64,000 nt of DNA from Amoebidium appalachense (GCA_963693365.1 CAVNZM010000014.1:1426001-1490000), one strand, 5' to 3'. Positions 1 to 12,645 are shown, numbered from the stretch's first letter. Numbers and translations are program-made. The notes: generated by a model not told the origin, from the letters alone.

Positions 1-99
1 GAACCCAATTACCAATAAACTACCTCTCTTCCCCTACCCCGTCCCACCTTCACCCAGCGGGCCCACCCCCCTGTCCGCACCTCTAAGACTCATCTCCCA

Positions 100-135
<36 letters not shown>

Positions 136-2793
136 TTCGGGGGAGAAATTTGTAAATATCACCCCCACCCCCACCCCTGGAAGATGATATTTGCTTAGTC
201 CCTCTCTACTTTATTGACTTCTCCCCTCTCCCCCCTTCCCCCCCCCCCCCCCCCAAAAAAAAAACCGCACCCCACCAAAACTCACCCGTCCCCTCTCTCC
301 TCACCGGTCCCACTACTCCCCTCCCCCCGCCCCCCTCCCCCAGGCAAGCTCAGCCCTCCCCCACTCCTGCCGGCCCCATCCGCCCCGCCATCCCACTCCA
401 ATCCCTCTCCCGCCACCCTCTGCCTGCTTTATCTTTATAGTAAATCAGGCTTCTGTACTAAAAAACCCCCTTTTCTGGGTGACACTACCTTTTAAACCTC
501 ACGGCTCTCAACCACCGCTGATCAGCATAACCATCGTTCTCACAACCATCATAATTAAACATGAAGCCCGGCTCTCTCCCCTCCCCCCCCCCACCCGTCA
601 CCCCCCCCCCCCCCCCCCCCCTCCCTCCCCTCCCCCTCCCCCCCCCCCTCCCCCCCCCCCCTCCCCGCCCCTCCCTCCCTTCCCCACCCCCCGTTTGCCA
701 CCGGTTCTCTTCCCATATGCTCCCTGGAAGCCCCCCTTGTTCCCCCTAGATCTAGTGGCCCCGCGGGTATTCGTACACCTCAGATCAGGCCCAAAAATGT
801 ACTAACTATAGCGGCAAGGTCACGGTGGTGAGTAATTTAGAAGGCAACAGTTTTGTATAGTTACCGTATATTACCTTACATGTATGATAGTGTCGGGCAT
901 GGGGAATTCCATATAGGTATAGGGGGGATTACAGTAATCTCCCTATACAGTCGCGTAGCGGCGTGCCGCCTGCACTATTACGCAAATTTATCAACAAAAC
1001 AGCGAATGCATGATGTATGTATCAATAAGTGTGCGTAATATTACAGTTGTATGAATCAACGATATATATTTGGATAGCACTACCGTAGTTTTCAGGTTTT
1101 CGTAGTCGCTATCCCCCTATACTCTGACCCTGTGTTGTGAACTCGTTCATATTATTGAATGGGGTTAACTGGCTTGCTATATCCCGGCTTAAAAAAAATA
1201 TAGTTTTATCTGCCAGCACTGATTGGCAGTCCTGACATTTGCCCAAATTCAGCTATTAATGGTTTCAACGGTTGAGGGCCCGGTGGGGCAGAGATCTCAA
1301 GCTGTGCACGGGGCGGGGGCGGGGAGGGAGGGGGAGGGGCGGGGAGGAGGGGAAGGGGGGGGAGGAGGGGGAGGGGAGGGGGGTGGCCGGGGGGGGGGGG
1401 GAGGGGGGGGAGCCTCAGGGGAGGAAGGGGGGGGGGGGGGGGGGGAGGGGGGAGGAAGGGGAGCGGCTGGAAAGGGGCACTGCCAGGTCCTGACCGAAGT
1501 GAGCGAGGGAGGAGCTCGAGGTTCGAGGTGTGGTTTTATTCAAAGTTTCAATAAATTTTTTTTTTTTTTGGGGGGGGGGGGATGTATGTGAAGGGGGGGG
1601 GGGGGGAGGAGGGGGGGTAGGGGGGGGGGGGGGGGGAGGAGGGGAGGCCTGGGGGGAGGGGGAGGGGGGAGAGGGGGAAGGGAGAGGGGAGGGGGCCCTG
1701 GGCCGACTTGCCATTGGGAAAGAAACCAGCTGCAGGACAAGTCTAGGCATCTAAGAAAAGGAGCTGCCTCTATCAATGACGCTGGGGTAGATGGGGGGGG
1801 AGGGGGGGGGCGGGGGGAGGGGGAGGGGAGAAGAGGGGTGGAAGAGGACACCGCTGGATAAGTGGTGGGTTGGTGGGTGAGGGTGGGACCGGTGGGTGGG
1901 GTTGGGGGGTTAACGTTGGTGGGGGGGGGGGGGGGGGGGAGGTGGAGGGGAGGGGGGAGCCTCAGGGGGGAGGAGGGGGGGTAGGGGGAAGGGGGGAGGG
2001 GGGCCCGGGCTAGGGGGGAAGGTGGAGGAGTGGCTGAGTAAGCTGGGTAAGATTGCAGGGAGATATTATCCACTTAAGGTTTATCGTTTGGTGTGGTCGC
2101 TCAGACCGCGTACTTTGCAGAGCCTGCCGTAGAAACGGATGTATAGGTCGTGACAGTATTAATATCAATGATTTGGCGCCTCCTGATCAGAATCAGCTGC
2201 GTAGGCCCTTGGCTCGAGCCGAATGGAACATTCAGGTGGCCAGATCACTGAAAGCTGCAGCCTGTCTCAGGGATTGGGGGAACAAGGCCACATGCAGAAA
2301 AGACACCTGTACGTGACACGCATGTCGGCATGCCAGTCTCGTGTATTATCGTGGTAGCCCCGCCGTACTCAAGCTTGATGCAGATGTGGCATGTGCTTTT
2401 GGGGCCCCAACCAACACACAGGTGTGGCATGTGCTTTTGGGGTCCCAGCACAGGGCAGCACGCGATTGGACACGCGCAAGGGCTCTCTAGACGTACATAA
2501 AGACGGCCTCTGAGTCCGAGTCCTCAGAGCCTCAATAGACGCACAGAGCACATCTAAAATATTTGTCAGTTCAGTAGCAAGTTCGTGGTTGTGTTCGCAA
2601 CGCTCTAAGATAAACCCCGACTTCCTTGGACGCTTCACTTACACACTTGAGCACAAAAAAGAACCTCTCCATTGTCTTTCTGCTACCTATATATCCTTTT
2701 GTAATTACATATCCTATTTGAAATTTAAGTTTCTCACAGTTTCCCCTTGTTGTTATTCGCACCCTCCAGCACCTATCAACAAAAATATTCAAG
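1..2793. other. Intergenic low-complexity DNA
   Basis: No gene is supported here. The first 800 bases are C-rich, with C runs near 92-135, 238-254 and 598-660. Bases 1310-2010 are G-rich with many G runs. Between them (about 840-1250) and after them (about 2050-2790) the sequence is of ordinary complexity. A near-identical 25-base segment occurs twice, near 2385-2409 and 2422-2446. Proline-rich and glycine-rich open frames in this stretch are translations of the runs and should not be taken as proteins. Confidence 0.7.
918..947. repeat. Imperfect inverted repeat (hairpin)
   Basis: A 30-base near-palindrome of the form TATAGGG...GATTAC/GTAATC...CCCTATA. The arms match except for one bulge. 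It stands alone in an otherwise unannotated 400-base stretch; its role is unknown. Confidence 0.6.
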
Positions 2794-4345
2794 ATGGTCA
2801 CCACCACTGCTTCCTCCAGCGCCTCTCCCGACTGTCCCGTTTGCCTCGAGCACTACTCCCTCTCCAACTGTCCCATTATCACCCCCTGTGTTCACAAAAT
2901 CTGCTGTCGCTGCCTCGCCACAATCCAGGAAACAACGTGCCCCACGTGTCGCACCAACATACCTGCGAGCTTGCGTGGCCTCGCTCAGGCTCTCTGCAAC
3001 ACTACGAACGAAAACCAAACACCAAACTCGAGGAACGAAAACATTAACGTGCTATATTCCGCGGTTCAACGCTGTCCCGTGCACCACAAAAAGCTGCATT
3101 CGTGGTGTGGACATAAACCACAAACGTGTCGTGTGCGCACACTGCAAAAGAGTCGCCCGAACATGGCAGCTGCGAGGTGAAGCCCAACACGGAGATGGAC
3201 AGAGAGATGGAGACGTTGGTGGCACATGTTGGAGGGATTGTGCAGGCGGCAGAAAGGGAGAGGGGAGAGGTGGCTAAAATGGTGGATGGGTACTTTCAAA
3301 ATACGGTGAACACTCGTGGATAGTGGTTGGGAAGCTGCAAAGGAGCGGCTTAACAAGGTGTATATGTACATGTGTACCCATGTGATGTGCAGTCCTGCCT
3401 TCATTCCATAAACAACCGCGTCACTCCATGTACATGTGTTCAGATAACGGTTTACAAATTTTAGTTTGTGCGTTTACTCTTGTGCTTGTGTGTGCGCACA
3501 AATACATAGTTAACAGAATCATTGCGGCACAGATAATCTTGGTACTGTATATGCCATTTGACACACCGGACCCCATCCATATCATACACTGAGTAAAGTA
3601 TCCGAGGATGGCACATGCACCCTGAAAACTAAACACAGACACGAACACGGCTCCCTACTTGCAAGCACGGGCACAGAGAAATTCCGCAAGCACGTGTACA
3701 GAGAAATTCCGTAGACATTTTCTTTTTTTTTTTTTTTTTTAAAAAAAAATTACCGGATCATGAAACTCACAATCATTCCGGCGCCAATCCCTGCAGGCCC
3801 GTGCACAATATCTCGCCAGCAGCAACAAAACCATAGACGACAAACTGAGCACATACACTCAGTTGACCAACCAGCTCACACCAACGGACATTACCACCCG
3901 CCGCACACTCGCAGAAAACCTCCGAAAACTGAAGAACGTCAAGTGGGAGAGGACGACCATCACAGAAACACAAAAAGATCTATCGTTGGAAGCTTTATCA
4001 AACTGGTGCGACCTCGTGAGTATTTCTTCCCACACATGGGGTGAGGGCGCGAGTATCAAAGTCACTGCAAAATGTGAAACGTGTGGCTACCTAACTAGTA
4101 CTATCATCTCCACTAATGTAGTCTGGGGCAACATTCACTCGCAGATCAAGTTTAAAGACGCCGCAGTTCTCTTTAAAGCAGACCATCCCATGATGGCTCT
4201 TGCCGTGGCCTGCAAAAAGGGTCACACTTGTCACCAACATTTCATTCGTCGGAGCAACCTGGAAAACGACAAACAACACGTGCACGTCCATGCCATCTAT
4301 GACGGGATCGTCGTACAGTGCACCCGTCTTGCGTGGGGCAGGTAG
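2794..4345 (+). CDS. TRIM-like RING/B-box/coiled-coil protein, two exons, two frame breaks
   Basis: The proposed start is the ATG at 2794. Residues about 14-56 form a C3HC4 RING (CPVC, then CVHKICCRC, then CPTC), expected to act as an E3 ubiquitin ligase domain. A B-box follows (CPVHHKKLHSWC, then VVCAHC), then a helical stretch (METLVAHVGGIVQAAERE) typical of the TRIM coiled coil. The reading frame changes twice inside the B-box, near 3105 and 3152. Each change is what losing one dinucleotide (GT, then CA) would give. Exon 1 is placed to end at 3305 before gtgaac and exon 2 to start at 3797 after ctgcag; both junctions are phase 0. Exon 2 continues the coiled coil and ends, at the TAG at 4343-4345, in a C-terminal region with CETC and further Cys/His that I do not recognise. 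The family assignment is firm. Whether the gene is intact is not: the breaks could be real mutations or consensus errors. Confidence 0.65.
3306..3796 (+). other. Intron of the TRIM-like gene
   Basis: This 491-base interval has GT at its 5' end and ctgcag at its 3' end, joining two exons in phase 0. It contains an in-frame stop just after the donor and a T20/A9 run near 3722-3750. Confidence 0.55.
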
Positions 4346-5701
4346 AGGTCCGGTGCGAGGTGGTGGACAAAGAAGGACGGCCAATGGGAATAGAGCACGT
4401 GTTCTAGAGAAAATTTCGGACTATTTATGGATTTCGTGCTGCAATGGTGCACGTGGGAGGCACGGGGGGGGGGAGGGGGGGAGAGTAGGAGTGGGAGGGG
4501 GGCAGGGATTGGGAGCTGGAAGAGGGGAGTTCGGGGGGGGGGGGGGGGGGGGGGTTCTGGTCTTGATTACTCTTTGGTTAGTGTAGGTCAAAAAAGCTGT
4601 AAATATATGGATAAAGCGTGAACTTGTTTTCCTTTGTACCAAAGTGTGTATATAATCGTTTTAAGTTTATTCTTATTTTGATTCCGAAGTGACTGGTTTT
4701 ATTTTTGCCTCGCTGCAAAGATCTCATGTGCTCAAGGTTTAAACCTAATACTCTCTCCTACTCTCTTCTCTCCTCTTCATTGTGAAGCTGCATGTGGGGC
4801 ACATGTGTCGGTGTGTCTTGCATGCTAAGGGAATTTTTCTCTTTGTACAGCTTAGAGTCGGGCATTTTACCAAATTCACATCACACGGTTGTAGACATAC
4901 TTTCAACCCTGTTAACTTGAAGTTTTAGCTGGAATATTGATATAGCGGGAAACCTACCTCTTAGAATGCCAGGCTGTATTATACATCTAAACAATGGAGA
5001 TCGCTGTTGTGATCACATGGGGGAGATATGTACATATGTAACTTAAGGGGTGGTGGTGACCGGTGGTGGTGGTGGTGGGCGGCGGCGGGGCGGGGGGGGG
5101 GGGAAGGGGGATGGGGACCCTTGGTTAACCTGAGAATAGTTCGACCTATGATGAAACTTTGCCCAAGAATTCATGGGGCGAAAAACAAGTTGTGTTGGCT
5201 ATTAGGTCACGGGAAACATTCAAATCGCAAGGCTATTCGCTTTCAACTTGGCAGACCACCTTTGTACACGAGTAGAAACAACCAACTACGTAATACAGTA
5301 AAGTTTAACAAGGTTTAACATTAAAGTTTAACAATGGCAAGTCAATAAACACTTAGGATGCCTCAAGCAAGTGGTTCATTTGCCCAGACCTTTGGGGTTC
5401 TTCTATAGCCAATCATTATGGCATGTCGTTACGTCAATCACCTACACCCCCCCCCCCCCCCCCCTTCCCCCCTCCCCCCCTCCCCCCCTCCCCCCATCCC
5501 CCCCCCCCCCCCCCTCCGAACCCCCCTCACCCCTCAGCCCTTACAAGTCCATTTACACCCCCCCCCCCCCCCCCTTCTCCCCCCCAAAGCCCCCCTCCCC
5601 CTCCCTAATCCACCCTGACTGGTTTGCTCGTGGACGTGTTTTTGTGTGCAACAAGTGAAGCTAATACCCCCCCCCCCCCCCCCCCCTCTCCCCACCCAAT
5701 A

Positions 5702-5807
5702 TGTACACGCACGCACGCACACACGCACACACACACACACACGTCACACACACACACACACACACGCACGCACGCACACACGCACACACCCAGGGACACA
5801 CGCGCTG

Positions 5808-5865
<58 letters not shown>
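5702..5865. repeat. (CA)n microsatellite with CG-containing variants
   Basis: An almost uninterrupted CA array mixed with CACG steps. The last part is a pure (CA)n of more than 40 bases. A C run directly precedes it. Confidence 0.95.
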
Positions 5866-5866
<1 letters not shown>

Positions 5867-6338
5867 ACCCTATATCCATCGGACACGTTCCTCATCCCCA
5901 GGCCAAAACAAAACCAAAATTTGAAAGAAAGAAAGGAGCGAGAAAAGATGAAGGAAAGAGAAAAATTACTCTTAAACATAGGACCAACACAGCATCTTGT
6001 GTCGGCTCCAGCGTTTCCCAATGGTGCATTTATTTTACACATCAAAATCTAACTGCGACACCGACACCCCCCTCCCCCTTCTCCCCCCCCCTCTCTCCCC
6101 TCCTCCCTCCTCTTGTTCCCCCCCCCCCCCCCCTCATCGGGAAGCTCCACATTCATCCCATACTTTTCAACCCCTTCCAGGAATTTGCTCAACTAAAATA
6201 AAGCTTTTAATCCAGTTTATCACCATATTCTATAGAAGAGAGTCCAGAATGGGGCCTAGAAGGCGTAATTGTTCGTTTTGCTCAGTGTCTGACGCGAATA
6301 CTAGTGTGCGAATAATGTCGCCACCAATGGCAGATTAG

Positions 6339-6359
6339 GTGTTGTTGTTGTTGTTGTTG

Positions 6360-6434
<75 letters not shown>

Positions 6435-6478
6435 CGTGTGTGTGCGCGCACGCGTGTGCGTGCGTGCGTGCGTGCGTA
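6339..6478. repeat. (TTG)n followed by (GT)n and (CG/GT)n microsatellite
   Basis: About seven TTG units run straight into a (GT)n array of about 65 bases, then into alternating GC/GT and TGCG steps. The junction suggests slippage from one repeat type to the other. Confidence 0.95.
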
Positions 6479-7266
6479 TTTGTTTTATTTTAAGTTCAAT
6501 TTATTTATTTGGGGGGAGGGAGCAAGGACAATTTATTTATGGGGGAGATGGGGGGGGTGGGGGGGGGGGGGGAGGGGGGGGGGGGAGGGCAAGGACCTAT
6601 AGTCATTTGCCCCACACTTCTAACGGGCACTGCGAGAGAATGGACACACTGGTGTTGTCAATTCGGTCTGCATGTGAGCGGATTTGCGAATCCACAAGGT
6701 AGGGGGTGGGGTGGGTGAGCGATTGGTGAAATGGGTGATGGAAGGAGGAAAAGTCAAAGAAATGGAGGTGGGGTTGGGGGGGAGGGGGGGAGGGGGCTGA
6801 GAGGAAGGGGGAGGAGGGAGGGAGGGGGGGGGAGGGATTTTGTATGGGCTAAGGGGTACCGTAAAATACACCGTCACAACGGACAATTACACATGATGCA
6901 GAGCGCAAACCACACACAAAGAGTGCGCATATTTTAAGTAGAACCCATTCTCAGGCAGATCCTCAAGCCTGGGGCCCACGTCATCCAGGGGGTCGGGAAG
7001 AGTGGGGAAAGCAGTGGAAGTGGGAGGAGGGGTGGGGGGAGGGGAAGGGAGGGTAGAAGGATAGAGAGTTGTGCCGGCGCATTAGCTGGTGGCCACCATA
7101 ATACCGGCTAGCCTGCACATAACCTGAAACGTGTTGTGGAATACTGTAATGATGTTTTTTTTTTTTTTTTGGGTATAATACAGCAAATAAATTGAAAAAT
7201 AACAGGTGAGTGAGTGAGTGAATGCGAGTGAGTACGAGCCTGTGCTTGCGAGCGCGTGTGCCGTGT

Positions 7267-7321
7267 GGAATGTGTGTGTGTGTGTGTGTGTGCGTGTGCG
7301 TGTGCGTGCGTGCGTGCGTGC

Positions 7322-7388
<67 letters not shown>
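7267..7388. repeat. (GT)n microsatellite
   Basis: GT array with an internal TGCG block (about 7290-7327) and a pure (GT)n tail of about 60 bases. Confidence 0.95.
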
Positions 7389-7389
<1 letters not shown>

Positions 7390-8128
7390 ATTATGTGGGA
7401 GGCCCGGCGGGGAAGGGTCTTTTTTTTGGGGGGGGGGGGGGGGGGGGGAGGGAGGAAGGAGATGTGGAAGCCAGCCAGGTGCAAACTGTACAAAAACGAA
7501 CTTGTGTCATATTTTCTTTTTCTTCTCTTTACAATTTCTGTCATTCCTTTTTTTCCCTTCAAATATTGAGACCAAGTACGAGTCGGGCACCGTCACAGGT
7601 CGTGGGAAAAAAGAGGGAAAAAAAAAAAGAAGAAGCAAATGCTGCGGGCTGCTGCATGCCTACATCATGCCGTGCTAGAGCCAACCTAGGCCTCCAACAT
7701 GGTTTTATATGTTTGAAAAGGTATTATTCCCGTGTTATTTATTGTAAGGTACCTGTAAAAAAAAACCATAGTATTACAATAGTTTTCCATTAAAATATCC
7801 CGGCTTTTTCCAAACCAAAGTTTATGTGCTGGGCCTACACTGTGCATTTCGATGATTCTCGTTCAAAAAAACAACCATTCAACCGAAAAACGTACCAGCT
7901 GCATCATGGCAGGTTTCCCCTTCAGGTTTACCTCCACACTGCAATAAACCTAAAGAAGCTAAACTCAATAAAATAAAAACTATTTGGTTAAAAACGAACA
8001 TGTAATTATAATGTCGATGCTAGCGACCAAAGTCCGTTGAACTTAAACTTTTTTTTGGTCGGACATAGTCTATCACAGCACCAGTATGCTAAAACTATTT
8101 CGCTTTGCGGTACCTGCCACAGCTGTAT

Positions 8129-8620
8129 CTAGTTGTTCGGCGGGGTAACTGAAGATATTTGCACAAACCAACGCGGCACCTCAAACTCTTTGGCCGCAGC
8201 ATCCGGATTCTCCACAGGGGTGGTAAGTTTGTTTGCGTCTGACATGAACACAGTCACCCCCTTCAACGACACATGCGGCGAGCTTGGTGCACTGTTAGCA
8301 CGTGTGCGCGGGCTCCACGGAGTAACTTTCACATCCGCGAGTGTGCCAGTGTAATCCTCCTCCACCAAGGTCATTGACGTCTTTCTAGGATTACAATGGG
8401 GACATTGGCGGCCGGAAAGAGGAGAAGAAGCAATGGTGGTAATGCTAGATGCGCGCTGTGCGGTGGTCGTTGAAGCCGCTTGTTTTGCGAGCGCGCATGT
8501 GCATGGCCCAGGGGCTGTAGAGTATGGTTTTCCGTTAGGCCCTATCATGGGGAGCAGACCGTTCATCGAGGGGCAGGCTGTGTCACCCACTGTTACGCTA
8601 AGCCTTTTGGGGAGGGACAT
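8129..8620 (-). CDS. Hypothetical protein, 163 residues
   Basis: An uninterrupted ATG-to-stop frame on the minus strand, with balanced composition and no repeat content, which is rare in this part of the window. The product has a CPHC pair near residue 73, a Ser/Pro-rich stretch (RANSAPSSPHVSL) resembling phosphorylation or docking sites, and no membrane segment or signal peptide. I recognise no domain. It may be a small single-exon gene or one exon of a larger gene; no convincing splice sites were fixed. Real coding is favoured by length and composition alone. Confidence 0.4.
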   Translation of the reverse strand: MSLPKRLSVTVGDTACPSMNGLLPMIGPNGKPYSTAPGPCTCALAKQAASTTTAQRASSITTIASSPLSGRQCPHCNPRKTSMTLVEEDYTGTLADVKVTPWSPRTRANSAPSSPHVSLKGVTVFMSDANKLTTPVENPDAAAKEFEVPRWFVQISSVTPPNN

Positions 8621-9142
8621 CGTGATGCTTCGAATCTAACGAAAGTAACAGGAGGTAACAGAGTGCTCAAAAAATTCCCGTAGTGCGGTTATTCCTTCGT
8701 TCTGAATACGCAAGCTCTTGGCGTTTTCGTATGGTATTTACATTAACAAGACACTGATTCGCAACAGCGGCGCGAAAAAGAAAAAAAAAAGACGTTCGAT
8801 TCTGCAAAGGAGAGAACAAAGTCAAAACAAAAGGTCGAGCACGGTTTTGTATCTGCCTGACTTGTGTGGATGCAAACAGTAGAAAGATGGCGGGATTTGA
8901 TTGGCTTCATTCCTTTGAAACAATCCTATTGGTGACCATCCACCAATCGGAATATGAGTTGCTTTTGACACGCGTTGTGAGTGGCGCAGCGCGCACCCGA
9001 ATCTTTTACAGCATTGTGATTCGTTAAAGATCATGCAATAGATCCCCTACCCGCGGGCACGCCACGGACGCTTAGTTCATCCGATCCTATCGAACTACGG
9101 CAATATATTCGTATGGTTGAACATTGGTGCTAGCGCAACGAT
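8621..9142. other. Intergenic, nothing recognised
   Basis: Ordinary-complexity DNA between the minus-strand hypothetical ORF and the LINE remnant. It contains two ATTGG/CCAAT motifs (about 8930-8948), a poly-A-rich patch near 8775-8792, and no supported ORF. Confidence 0.5.
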
Positions 9143-10102
9143 ATGAAGGTTAACGTCAAAAAGTGTGCCCTTCTATCAAAATCGATACCGGCATGGGACG
9201 ACGTTTGTATATTCGGCAGTCCCCTCCCTCGATCGCCCGATCGAATATAAGTATTTGGGGGTCCCGGTGGATGAGTGGGGCATATGTTTCAAACGGATGG
9301 TCGACCGTCGGTTGGAGAGTGCAGGCAGGTTTCTTCGTTTATTTAGGGGTGTGTATCTTGCTAATCTTTCTACTACTGTAGACTTACACAACCGTCTTAG
9401 TATATTTCGCACCTTTATTCGCCCTTTGTCTGAGTACGGGTTGCCTTTATTAGCTACATATGGCAGCCCTGATACCGTTGCAAATGTTCTCCAATCACTA
9501 GATGACTTCCACTACACAACTTGTACGTTTCTTACTGGCCTTTCCACACCTATTTCTAGACGCCTTTTCGATTCTTTATACGCACTCACACCAGCATCAC
9601 AACGCATACACGAATTAGCCCTTAAATTTCACGAGCACATCACCCGCCCATCCGCCATTGCCCCGACCCATCCACTCTTCCGGCTACACGCATCCCCACC
9701 GGACTCGCCCCTCTACCTCTTCCCTTCCACATCGTCTCTGCCCATTGTCGAGCGATATGCGGAGTGGCTGGCGACTCCACCGGAGGTACGGCTGTCCGGA
9801 CCATAGTGTGACTATGAATAGTTTTAAGTCTATCTATGGCTGATAGATACCTTTTTACTTTACGTGTCGTGTCCCTCCCAGTGTTAGGTCAGCAAAAACA
9901 CCAACTACTGCTAGCCTATATGGCGGATACGGTTAGACAATCTCGCTCTTATATAGATTCGTTTATTCATGATGTTGTGTCGTATAAATATGCAAAGATG
10001 ATTATGTCTTGGCGTTGTAATCGGTTTTTGGTGTCTCCTGCTCGTATGTGCAATATGTGTGGGGGGCGGTTTCCTCGCGGATGCATGCATATCTATCAAT
10101 AA
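9143..10102 (+). pseudogene. Non-LTR (LINE) retrotransposon remnant, 3' part of reverse transcriptase ORF
   Basis: Three adjacent frames together look like the region after the catalytic core of a LINE reverse transcriptase. They read MKVNVKKCALLS at 9143, then YKYLGVPVDEWG with an arginine-rich helix and RTFIRPLSEYGLPLL (frame of 9165-9806), then a tail (9836-10102) ending in a cysteine pair, CNMCGGRF. The YKYLG...L motif followed by RP..EYG is the usual thumb-region signature of non-LTR elements. The frame changes near 9180 and the stop at 9804 show decay. No endonuclease or YADD core is present, so this is a 5'-truncated, dead copy. Confidence 0.65.
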
Positions 10103-11921
10103 GTGTGACCTGATAGCTAACTAATGTGGTAGAACCGGAGGTTATGGGCGGCTTTATTCTCTTTTCTACTTCTCTCCCCCAGTATATCCGTTATGAAATG
10201 ACCGTGTTAGATCACCTTATTAATGCTGCACAGTATGATATTGTGATACGACCGGTGTCTTAACTTTCTCTCGGAGCTACCAATGCTAGCTTCTGTAAGT
10301 TATCCATAATCTATACTAGGGTTGTTTTATTGCATACAGTGTACATAAGTCACTAGCTGCATTTGATTGGCTGCGCTGGAAAACGCAGTAGGCCGTCAAG
10401 TGAGGCTGGGCCCCTGCAGCAATACAAAGTGCACAAACCCCCACCCAAATCGACATCGTAAATCGCCCATACCTGAGCCGGCCATGTTGGTGGAGCCTGG
10501 ACCACTTATTACGCGTATAAATAGGTGCTGTGCAAAGAAGAGAGATTTATTTCGGCTCTTTTATTGCAATTCTTTTATGATGTTTCGACCGGAGGGCTCA
10601 AGTACAGTTGTAGTCCTTGCAGATGCGGTCGTTCTTGATCACGGAAGCTTAAGGCACGGATCGGAGCGGATTGAAGGCCGAGTTCGCGGCCTGGGCGCCG
10701 GAGGGGCTGCGCAGCTGCGCATGCAGGACTCAGCAGCAGGAGGCCCTCAGGGTGCCACGGAGTTGAAGACAAACTTCCGCGCACGTGTGTCAACAAGCTG
10801 TGTACTGTACGAAAGCCTGAATTAAGGAAAGGCGGGAGAGCGTGCGGGGCCGTGGGGCCCGGAATCCGGAGAGGGAAAAGCTGAGGTCTAGCTAGAGGGA
10901 GGGGGAGGGTGGGTGGGTGAATGGGTGGGTGGGGGTGGGGGGGGGGGGGGGGGGGGGAGGGGAGGGGGGAGGGGGAGGGGGGGGGAGGGGGGGGGGGGGG
11001 GAGGGTTAGGGCTGGAGGCCGAGGGCGGGGCAGGAACGGGCCGGCCAGGCGCGACGTTGACGTTCAGCGAATGACTCGTGCTTCCTCCGGATCCTCGAGA
11101 GCTCTACTGGTAATAAACAAATTCAAATTTTGACTTCATCATTTGCATGCACATGCGGCATGAGCTCACGTGCACCAGGCGCTCGCATGGTCATTACTAC
11201 TATGATATCCTGCAGCTGCAGCTTTGCAACATGCATGCGCAATCAGTGCGAGTTTTATAATACATGGTGCCATGGCTAATGATGATGCGCACGAAACGCG
11301 GGAGGATGGAGCTACTGCCACCTTTAAAGAGGTAGCTCCTATTTTTCAAGGCCGACGAACACTTTCCCTCTGTTACAGACTGATCACGCGTCAACTCATA
11401 CCCTTGAAAAATGGGCCTCAGTAGTAGTACTCGCCCGAGTAGACTTGGTCATGAACGGCGGCGCCTGAGGCCTAGGCCACAGTTGCGCGTGGCAGACGGA
11501 GCTATAGATAGTACGCGCGCATGCACACACACACACACACATCCACCCATGCGCACATGCATGCACGTGCACCCACACACGTACAAACACGCACACACCG
11601 TACAAGCACGTCACGTGCTGACACACATTCATACACCAGGCACACGTAATACGCACACACACGTGCACACACTTGTACAACATATATGTCATGACACACG
11701 GGCGCACACGTGCACGCTCGCACGCACACACTCATAAGCAAACGCACACACGTGTCGTGCACACACGTGCACGCACGTACACACACACACACCCACACCC
11801 ACCCATACATGTACACACACACACAGACACCGTCACACACGCACAGGCACACGCACACACGCACACACGCACACACACACACAAACACACACACACACGC
11901 GCGCGCGCGCGTGCGCACACA

Positions 11922-11977
<56 letters not shown>

Positions 11978-12393
11978 CACACACACAAACACACACACGC
12001 ACGCACACACACCACACACACACACACACACACAATATGATCCTCAAGCGTACGCAACGGTCACGTGCAACGGTCACGTGCAAGCCTTCACCAGCGAGTC
12101 GTGACTGGCAATTGTGCCTTTTCGCTCTGCTGTCTTATTGGATGAAAGTATCTCTTTGGATCTGTTGCAAGCCGGGGCGCCGTGCACACTGGCATGCCAC
12201 TGCAGCTGCCAGTTCCAGATCTTATTCACCAAGAGTGGTGAATAAAAGGTTGTCTATAATGAAAACGCTATCATTGACTTTGTAAGCCGTTGTGTAACAA
12301 CACTCAAAAAAGAAACTTTTCTTAGCACACTGCACAGGCGGCATACTCATGCAAGTCACGTATCTGGCAAATACCCCTGTTATATAGGTATTG
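10103..12393. other. Intergenic
   Basis: No gene is supported. G-rich DNA occupies 10921-11005 and a long CA/CG array 11519-12034. A 152-residue frame at 10367-10825 has no recognisable feature and overlaps minus-strand frames, so it is left unannotated. Bases 12036-12390 are of normal complexity, including a short duplication of acggtcacgtgcaa near 12056-12083. Confidence 0.55.
11519..12034. repeat. Compound (CA)n/(CACG)n array
   Basis: About 500 bases of CA steps interspersed with ACGC, ACGT and CGCG, including a run of about 16 ACGC units near 11920-11980 and a CG run at 11899-11914. Thr-His and Cys-Val frames through it are artefacts. Confidence 0.95.
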
Positions 12394-12645
12394 TCATTTG
12401 TACAATATGATTAGCTCAAAGTCATGCTCAACATCTGCCGGCAAGTTATTCCATATTTTTGCACATTCCTGCGGCATCCTGTTGATCCACTCGCAATTCC
12501 GCCCGACAGCACGACTCGACTGACAACTGTCACAGCCGACCGTCCTCGCCATTGAAAGGGTAAACTTTAGGCTCCGACATACAACACAACACATAGTCTG
12601 GCAGGCAGAAAAAAGAGGAATAAGGCATGCTTGTAGCATGAGCAT
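12394..12645 (-). pseudogene. Possible LINE ORF C-terminal fragment
   Basis: The minus-strand frame has several Cys (GCDSCQSS) and ends with IWNNLPADVEHDFELI. The pattern WN.LP..V....S...F near the end of an ORF is common at the C-terminus of many LINE reverse-transcriptase proteins. The fragment is only 83 residues, so the assignment is weak. No flanking element boundaries were seen. Confidence 0.3.

Larger units (their letters stand above)
4346..8128. other. Intergenic microsatellite-rich DNA
   Basis: No protein-coding gene is supported. G-rich tracts lie at about 4460-4555, 5080-5120, 6540-6590, 6770-6835 and 7425-7452. C-rich tracts lie at about 5443-5610, 5668-5695 and 6067-6135. CA and GT arrays are listed separately. 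Stretches of normal complexity at about 4600-5060, 5120-5440, 5880-6060, 6180-6340 and 7450-8128 show no recognisable domain on either strand. Confidence 0.65.

Noticed and set aside
1415-2073. Proline- or glycine-rich frames over C and G runs
   Set aside because: Homopolymer translation; open in several frames and both strands at once.
5624-6052. Thr-His and Cys-Val repeat open frames over the CA/GT arrays here and throughout the window
   Set aside because: They are simple translations of dinucleotide repeats in all frames, with no other coding sign.
10367-10825. 152-residue plus-strand frame
   Set aside because: No motif, overlapped by minus-strand frames of similar quality, and no splice or promoter context.
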